Origin: JBAZOJ01 sp041648755
GTDB lineage: Bacteria; Planctomycetota; B143-G9
Assembly: GCA_041648755.1 (NCBI GenBank)
Contig: JBAZOJ010000048.1
Location: 1 to 17,701, forward strand
Length of the DNA stretch: 17,701 nucleotides
Direction of reading: 5' to 3'
The position numbers were made by a program, and so were the translations under genes. The number at the start of each line of letters is the position of its first letter. Position 1 is the stretch's first letter. The notes beneath the pieces were generated by a model, which worked only from the letters and a program-made list of their open reading frames with translations, was not told the DNA's origin and ran no database searches. This document shows, piece by piece, positions 13,316 to 17,701 of this stretch.

Positions 13316-16300
13316 TTACTTCACCAGCTCGCCGAGGAAAGCCCGAACAGTCGCGCGGGCGGACTCGGACATACGCACGGCATTCGCCAAGGAGGGAGAT
13401 ACCGCGTAGTACAGGCTGATGAGAGCAGATCCGGAATCGGCCGACATGATGGAGGCATCGCGCGAAGAGCAGAGGGCCTCAACCGTGGAGGCAGCCATTG
13501 TGCCGAACGCGCTCGAAGCGATGAAGCAGGCAGCTCCGCCGCCCTGAGCCAGCGGGGTAGTGCCGCCGTCGCCGGTATCCACAGCCGGGTCAACCTGAAT
13601 GTACTTGACCGAAGTGCTGGTGGCATATGAAATGCCGGGGTTGCCGTAGCTGTCAAGAGCAAGGCTCGTGTACCAGCCAACATTGTTACCATTGCTGTCG
13701 AGGTTCATGGTCGTCCAGTCAACGCCGGTGAAGAACGCGAACTTGAGGGTCTCGCGGCCGTAATCGGCGTAGGAAATCATCGGTATGTTGTTGGCTGTGA
13801 ACTTGAGGCTGCAGAACTGGCCTACATCGCCGTCGCTGTCAACGGTAACCGGAGCCATCCACGTGCCATTGTGCTTCTGAGAGTACTTCAGGTCGCGGTT
13901 GGTCAGGTCGTAGTAGCAAACGCCGGGCTCGTTGTCGGCATTGAAAGCAAGGGCACTGAAGCGCCCTACGTCGCCGTCGCCGAACACAACTTCGGAAGTC
14001 CAGATACCGCCGAGGCGGGATGCGAACATGACATCGCCGTTTGTTGCATCGTAATACGCAATGGACGGGATATTGCGGAATCCGTCAAAAGCGAGCGAAG
14101 CGAATTTGCCGCAATCGTTGCCGGCAGCAGTAACTGTCTGGGTTGCGAAGCCGCTGCCAGAGCGCTCGGCATACTTCAGAACGCGATTGGTGGCATCGTA
14201 GTAGGCGATTGCCGGTACGATTCCATTCGGGGTGGAGAGCAGGGCGATTGTAGAATACTGGCCTACATCTCCATCGCCGTCAACGAGGATTAGTTCCCAA
14301 TTGACGCCGGTCCAGTGGGCATACCTGAGGTCGCCATTGGAGGCATCGTAGTAGGAAACGTGCGGATAGTTGAGGTTGTCAAGAGCGATCGATGGGAACT
14401 GCCCGGTGTTGCCGATGGTGGCAACTGACTGGCGGATCCAGTTGGTGCCGTCGAAATGCACTACGACGAGGTCGCCGTTGTCGCTATCGAAGAAGGCAAT
14501 CCACGGATATCCGGTGCCGGACTCGCGGGCAAGGGCGGTGTAGAAGCCGCTTGTGGTGTCAACGATCTGGGGAGCAGCGAAAGCGGGAAGCGTAAGCTCC
14601 CAAACCCACTCAACGCTGCTGGGCTCAGCGATAATGAACGAGAAAGTTATTGCAGTGCTGTCAGCGACAGAACCGGTGCCGTTATAGCCCATGCAGGCGT
14701 ACGGACCGGACTTGTTGATTGAGGAACCTGAGACCGTCGCACCGGCGGGATACCAGTAGGATCCGACACTGGGGTTCGGGCCGGGGAGGTTGCGGGGATT
14801 GAGGACTGTGAACTGATATTCCTTCTGCCAATTCCACGTGATCTCAGTGGGGGTGTCCATAAAGAACACGACTGAAGTGGTGCTGTGGTCGGTTTGAGGA
14901 ATGTTGCCGATGCCGGACCAGCCAAGACAAGTATAACGAACACCGCTGGTGCCATCGGGGATGAAGGGAGATGTGACCGAGAGACTGAACGGCATCGTGG
15001 TGAACCACCAGGACTCGGCCTGAACAGGCAGATTGGAGCCTCCGCCGACTGACAACTGAGGATTGCCAAGGAGTTCCGTGCCGGTTCCGGAGACAACGTC
15101 AAGTCTGAAGTAGCGCTGCCACAGGAAGTTGATTGTCGTTGCCGTCGTCATCAGGAAGGAGAAAGAGGATGCCGTGCTCGGGGCTTGGATGGGTGAACCG
15201 TTGGACGTGAACCCGCTGCAGACCCAGCGATAGCCGCTGCCCTCGACGGGGGATTGAGCGCTGACGTACACGGTTTCTCTGTCGAAAAGGCGCTTGTAGC
15301 CGGGAATCGGCGGGAACTGAGAGTTGATTGTGAGAAGAAGCGTGCCGCCGCCCTGCTTCTGCCAATTCCAAGTGATGTTCGAGTTCGCAAGGATAGTGAA
15401 GGTGACCGAATTTCCAACGCCAACGGTCGGGACAGATCCCGTTCCGGCGTATCCGGTGCAGTTATAGATCGTTCCGCCCACATCAACCGTAGCCGGGACT
15501 GTTGCGGTAATCACCGCGCCGGGAGACCACAGGGTCAGGCCGGCGGGATTGGGTGTCCCGAACGGAGATATAACGCCCAGGGAGAGAAGGTTGCCGGAAT
15601 ATGCCCAGTTCCAGATGATGGTGGACGGCTGGGTTACAGTGATTGAGAAGGAGGTTTGAGTGCCTGCTCCGATGTCTCCGGTGCCGGTAAATCCTGAGCA
15701 ATTCCACGACTGATAGGGGCTCGTGACGCTCAACTGAACAGTGTTGAACGCGGGGTACCAGTTATCGCCGATGGGGGGTTGCGGGTTTCCGTTGTTGCCC
15801 AGAGAATCCACCTGGATGCGGAATTCCTGAATCCATTGCCATGTGATGGACGAATCCTGTTCGATCTTGAAGACCACAAAGTTGGGTGAACCGGTGCCGT
15901 CCCATGAGGCCGGGCAGGAGCCGGTGCCGACCCAGCCCGTGCAGCGATAACGAATGCCCGGAGTTGTCTCGACAGTGGGCTCGACAACAGCGGTTACGAG
16001 CGAATCTTTTGGACGGGGAACCTGGTCTCCAACAGGAGGAGAAGGATTGCCGTAAGCGGAAACTACCGAGAGCTTTACGGTGTCCTGATTGGAGTAAATG
16101 AGGATGTTGAGGCCGGTTGTGAGCGTATAGGGAACACGATTATTGGGGTTGGCCGACTGCGTTGTGGTGTAAGTGAGGCCAACTGTTCCCTGTTCGTTCT
16201 CCACGCCGGTCCAACGAGAACCGTCGAGCGGGTCAGCCAAGCTGTCCGGCACGGTCTGGTACACGAAATAGATGAAGCCGTTCGCGTGAAGCTGAATCTG

Positions 16301-16900
16301 GAAAGTAACCGTCTGCTCGGGGTGATTCATGAGCGGAACGTTCTTCCACTGAGCGATGAAAATCTTGTTGGTGCCGGAACCCACTGTCTGGTACAGGAGG
16401 GAGCCGGAGCCGGTCGTGAAGGTCAGATTCGCGCAGAATGGCGCAATAATGCTGTTCGGCAGGATATCAGACCACAAGACATATGCTGTGCCGTCACCGT
16501 TCGGAGTTCCATTCGCTCCAAGAGGAGCAAAGTTCCGGGTAAGGTCTGATGTGGCCGGGGTGGGTGCGCCGGTTGGCGGCTGCAGAATCAGAACCCCGTT
16601 CAGGTTAATGTACAACTTCGTAGTGATGTTGCCGTAGAAGTTGAAGTTGAAGCCAATGTCTATCAACTGCGTGCAGTTATCATCGAGGCCTGCTGATGGA
16701 CTCAGCAACGAGTTCAGGCCGTTGATCGCGCCGCCTGCTGACAGGAGGTCGATCCATTGGTCCTCGATGGCGTCAGTGCCTTGATAGTAGTTCAACGCAT
16801 CGGGGCCGAACTTGTGCTCAGCGATAGCCGCTCTAGCACCTGCGAACACCATGGTGATCGCGATAGCCACCAGCAAGAACGTCCTGAACAGAACTTTCAT
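13316..16900 (-). CDS. Secreted multi-repeat protein with propeller repeats and CFI-box C-terminus
   Basis: A 1194-residue exported protein. Residues 1-27 form a signal peptide (cleavage after AIA). Residues about 75-270 resemble a nidogen-like secreted domain (IGFNFNFYGN, LNGVLIL). Six units follow at about 275-358, 361-432, 438-513, 520-595, 598-692 and 695-767. Most contain a CxGxxGTG-type core and end in an ITWNW-type Trp motif. Seven units at about 785-1103 carry YYDATNGDLKYA-like and DGDVGxFxSLAF-like phrases, as in a seven-bladed beta-propeller. The end (1124-1194) is a CFI-box-type C-terminus (CFIASSAFG; LYYAVSPSLA). ATG 16900 has GGGAGGAG upstream; the frame from 16942 would hide the signal peptide. 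It is monocistronic, with its own promoter and terminator. A surface or extracellular binding role is likely; the ligand is unknown. Confidence 0.88.
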   Translation of the reverse strand: MKVLFRTFLLVAIAITMVFAGARAAIAEHKFGPDALNYYQGTDAIEDQWIDLLSAGGAINGLNSLLSPSAGLDDNCTQLIDIGFNFNFYGNITTKLYINLNGVLILQPPTGAPTPATSDLTRNFAPLGANGTPNGDGTAYVLWSDILPNSIIAPFCANLTFTTGSGSLLYQTVGSGTNKIFIAQWKNVPLMNHPEQTVTFQIQLHANGFIYFVYQTVPDSLADPLDGSRWTGVENEQGTVGLTYTTTQSANPNNRVPYTLTTGLNILIYSNQDTVKLSVVSAYGNPSPPVGDQVPRPKDSLVTAVVEPTVETTPGIRYRCTGWVGTGSCPASWDGTGSPNFVVFKIEQDSSITWQWIQEFRIQVDSLGNNGNPQPPIGDNWYPAFNTVQLSVTSPYQSWNCSGFTGTGDIGAGTQTSFSITVTQPSTIIWNWAYSGNLLSLGVISPFGTPNPAGLTLWSPGAVITATVPATVDVGGTIYNCTGYAGTGSVPTVGVGNSVTFTILANSNITWNWQKQGGGTLLLTINSQFPPIPGYKRLFDRETVYVSAQSPVEGSGYRWVCSGFTSNGSPIQAPSTASSFSFLMTTATTINFLWQRYFRLDVVSGTGTELLGNPQLSVGGGSNLPVQAESWWFTTMPFSLSVTSPFIPDGTSGVRYTCLGWSGIGNIPQTDHSTTSVVFFMDTPTEITWNWQKEYQFTVLNPRNLPGPNPSVGSYWYPAGATVSGSSINKSGPYACMGYNGTGSVADSTAITFSFIIAEPSSVEWVWELTLPAFAAPQIVDTTSGFYTALARESGTGYPWIAFFDSDNGDLVVVHFDGTNWIRQSVATIGNTGQFPSIALDNLNYPHVSYYDASNGDLRYAHWTGVNWELILVDGDGDVGQYSTIALLSTPNGIVPAIAYYDATNRVLKYAERSGSGFATQTVTAAGNDCGKFASLAFDGFRNIPSIAYYDATNGDVMFASRLGGIWTSEVVFGDGDVGRFSALAFNADNEPGVCYYDLTNRDLKYSQKHNGTWMAPVTVDSDGDVGQFCSLKFTANNIPMISYADYGRETLKFAFFTGVDWTTMNLDSNGNNVGWYTSLALDSYGNPGISYATSTSVKYIQVDPAVDTGDGGTTPLAQGGGAACFIASSAFGTMAASTVEALCSSRDASIMSADSGSALISLYYAVSPSLANAVRMSESARATVRAFLGELVK

Positions 16901-16983
16901 CTTCTCCTCCCAAGTCTGCGTCGTGGCGGCGTTGCCAGCCACTCGAATGGGGAAAGACTCACGCTGAGTACAACGGAATCCAT

Positions 16984-17012
16984 ATGTTACGGAGCGAAGG
17001 CTCCATTGTCAA
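16984..17012 (-). promoter_or_regulatory. Sigma-70-type promoter of the secreted-protein gene
   Basis: On the minus strand a perfect TTGACA (17007-17012) is separated by exactly 17 bases from TAACAT (16984-16989). An A-rich stretch just upstream (17013-17029) resembles an UP element. The expected start is near 16977, giving a leader of about 77 bases. The spacer contains GGAGC-CTTC-GCTCC (16991-17004), a short hairpin or dyad that could be an operator. Confidence 0.65.
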
Positions 17013-17070
17013 CTTATTTTTTGGTTTTCGCGGCACTGAAAGTAGTATGGCAGCGTCGCGCGCTGTTGCG

Positions 17071-17701
17071 TCATAACCCGTACCGTTTCAGCTTTTCGTA
17101 GAGAGTACGTCGGGGTATGCCCAGCAATTCTGCTGTACGCACTTTCTGTCCATCGGCCAGAGCAAGCGCCCTTTCGATAGCGTATCGCTCGAGTTCGTCG
17201 AGCTTCAGCGTAGGTAAAACGTCATTTGTAACGCCGCCGGTCGCAAACTCAAAGAATCCTTCGTCAAGCGTTCCACGACCTATTGCCAGTGCCCGGCGAA
17301 TCTCGTTTTCCAACTGCCGGATGTTGCCCGGCCAGGAGTATGCCTGTAGCTTTCGCACTGCTGCGGGAGTAATTGACACTCCGTTCGGGTTCGGATACTT
17401 TGCGAAAAAGTGGTCGATCAGGAGGGGGATATCCTCGCGCCGATTGCGTAGCGTCGGTAGCTCAACGGTCAGAACCGCCAGCCGATAGTAGAGATCCTGC
17501 CTGAACGAGCCCTCGGAAACCATTTCGCGAACGTCTATGTTGGCGGCGGCGATGACGCGGACATCCACCTTGACAGGTTTCTCGGATCCAAGAGGCAGTA
17601 CCTCTCCGCGCTCGAGAACCCGAAGAAGGCTCTTCTGCATATCCGACGACATGGAGACGACTTCGTCAAGGAAGAGAATCCCTCCGCTGGAGAGTTCGAA
17701 C
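17071..17701 (-). CDS. Sigma-54-dependent transcriptional activator, C-terminal part (partial)
   Basis: The window edge cuts this gene; about 209 residues of its C-terminal part are visible and the frame is open through 17701. It begins in the AAA+ ATPase with GILFLDEV (Walker B), then VRVIAAANID (sensor I, Asn conserved), FRQDLYYRLAV (arginine-finger region) and WPGNIRQLENEIRRAL (sensor II). A Fis-type helix-turn-helix (AELLGIPRRTLYEKLKRYGL) closes the protein. Such activators bind upstream sites and remodel sigma-54 RNA polymerase. The GAFTGA loop and the N-terminal sensory domain lie outside the window, so the signal cannot be judged. An ATG at 17652 falls within the AAA+ core and is not a start. 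The next gene downstream has a sigma-70-type promoter and is not its obvious target. Confidence 0.93.
   Translation of the reverse strand, partial: FELSSGGILFLDEVVSMSSDMQKSLLRVLERGEVLPLGSEKPVKVDVRVIAAANIDVREMVSEGSFRQDLYYRLAVLTVELPTLRNRREDIPLLIDHFFAKYPNPNGVSITPAAVRKLQAYSWPGNIRQLENEIRRALAIGRGTLDEGFFEFATGGVTNDVLPTLKLDELERYAIERALALADGQKVRTAELLGIPRRTLYEKLKRYGL

Noticed and set aside
13316..16942. Start of the secreted protein at 16942
   Set aside because: It would put 14 extra residues before a clear signal peptide and lacks the GGGAGGAG that precedes the ATG at 16900.
17051..17065. CAGCG-N5-CGCTG hairpin as terminator of the sigma-54 activator gene
   Set aside because: Only five pairs and no T-run after it on the minus strand; the activator gene's end remains without a clear terminator.

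Overview
The window looks like chromosomal DNA of an uncultured, probably Gram-negative bacterium of moderately high GC content. Gene order is compact, and every protein gene lies on the minus strand, so transcription runs right to left. The phylum cannot be fixed from this sequence. Three things suggest a deep-branching lineage such as those around the Planctomycetota/Omnitrophota/Hydrogenedentota: a lone RicT/PSP1 protein in a tmk-holB-ricT-metG cluster, a large secreted protein with a CFI-box-type C-terminus, and intergenic repeats of the ACGAA-CACACGAA type. This placement is inference only.

From right to left: (1) 17071-17701 holds the C-terminal part of a sigma-54-dependent activator (Walker B end of the AAA+ domain, then a Fis-type helix-turn-helix); its 5' part lies outside the window. 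(2) 13316-16900 encodes a 1194-residue secreted modular protein: signal peptide, nidogen-like N-terminal domain, six Trp/Cys-marked repeats of about 75-95 residues, seven propeller-like repeats, and a terminal CFI-box. It has its own good sigma-70-type promoter and a strong terminator. (3) 4905-13189 is a tightly packed run of ten genes, mostly overlapping by 1-60 bases: lpd, lipB, lipA, a free-standing 81-residue lipoyl domain, tmk, holB, ricT, metG, then a HEPN/MNT toxin-antitoxin-like pair. It combines lipoate assembly and recycling with dTMP kinase, the clamp-loader delta' subunit, a 4Fe-4S RicT-like protein and methionyl-tRNA synthetase. (4) About 1 kb at 3860-4904 contains no credible gene but a mosaic of dispersed direct repeats. 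(5) 297-3859 is a three-gene phosphorelay operon: a PAS-PAS histidine kinase, a stand-alone Rcp1-like receiver, and a REC-kinase-REC hybrid. A candidate sigma-54 -24/-12 element lies upstream. (6) 1-296 again holds the same repeat family, so the phosphorelay operon is bracketed by related repeats in the same orientation.

Several start codons were moved inward from the longest reading frame because a good Shine-Dalgarno sequence and a shorter overlap support the inner start: PAS kinase 3859, MNT 5219, HEPN 5637, ricT 8401, holB 9464, tmk TTG at 10053, lipA 11155, secreted protein 16900. The most unusual items are the secreted multi-repeat protein, the stand-alone lipoyl carrier in the lipA-lipB-lpd operon, and the repeat mosaic that flanks the phosphorelay operon and reaches into its last gene.
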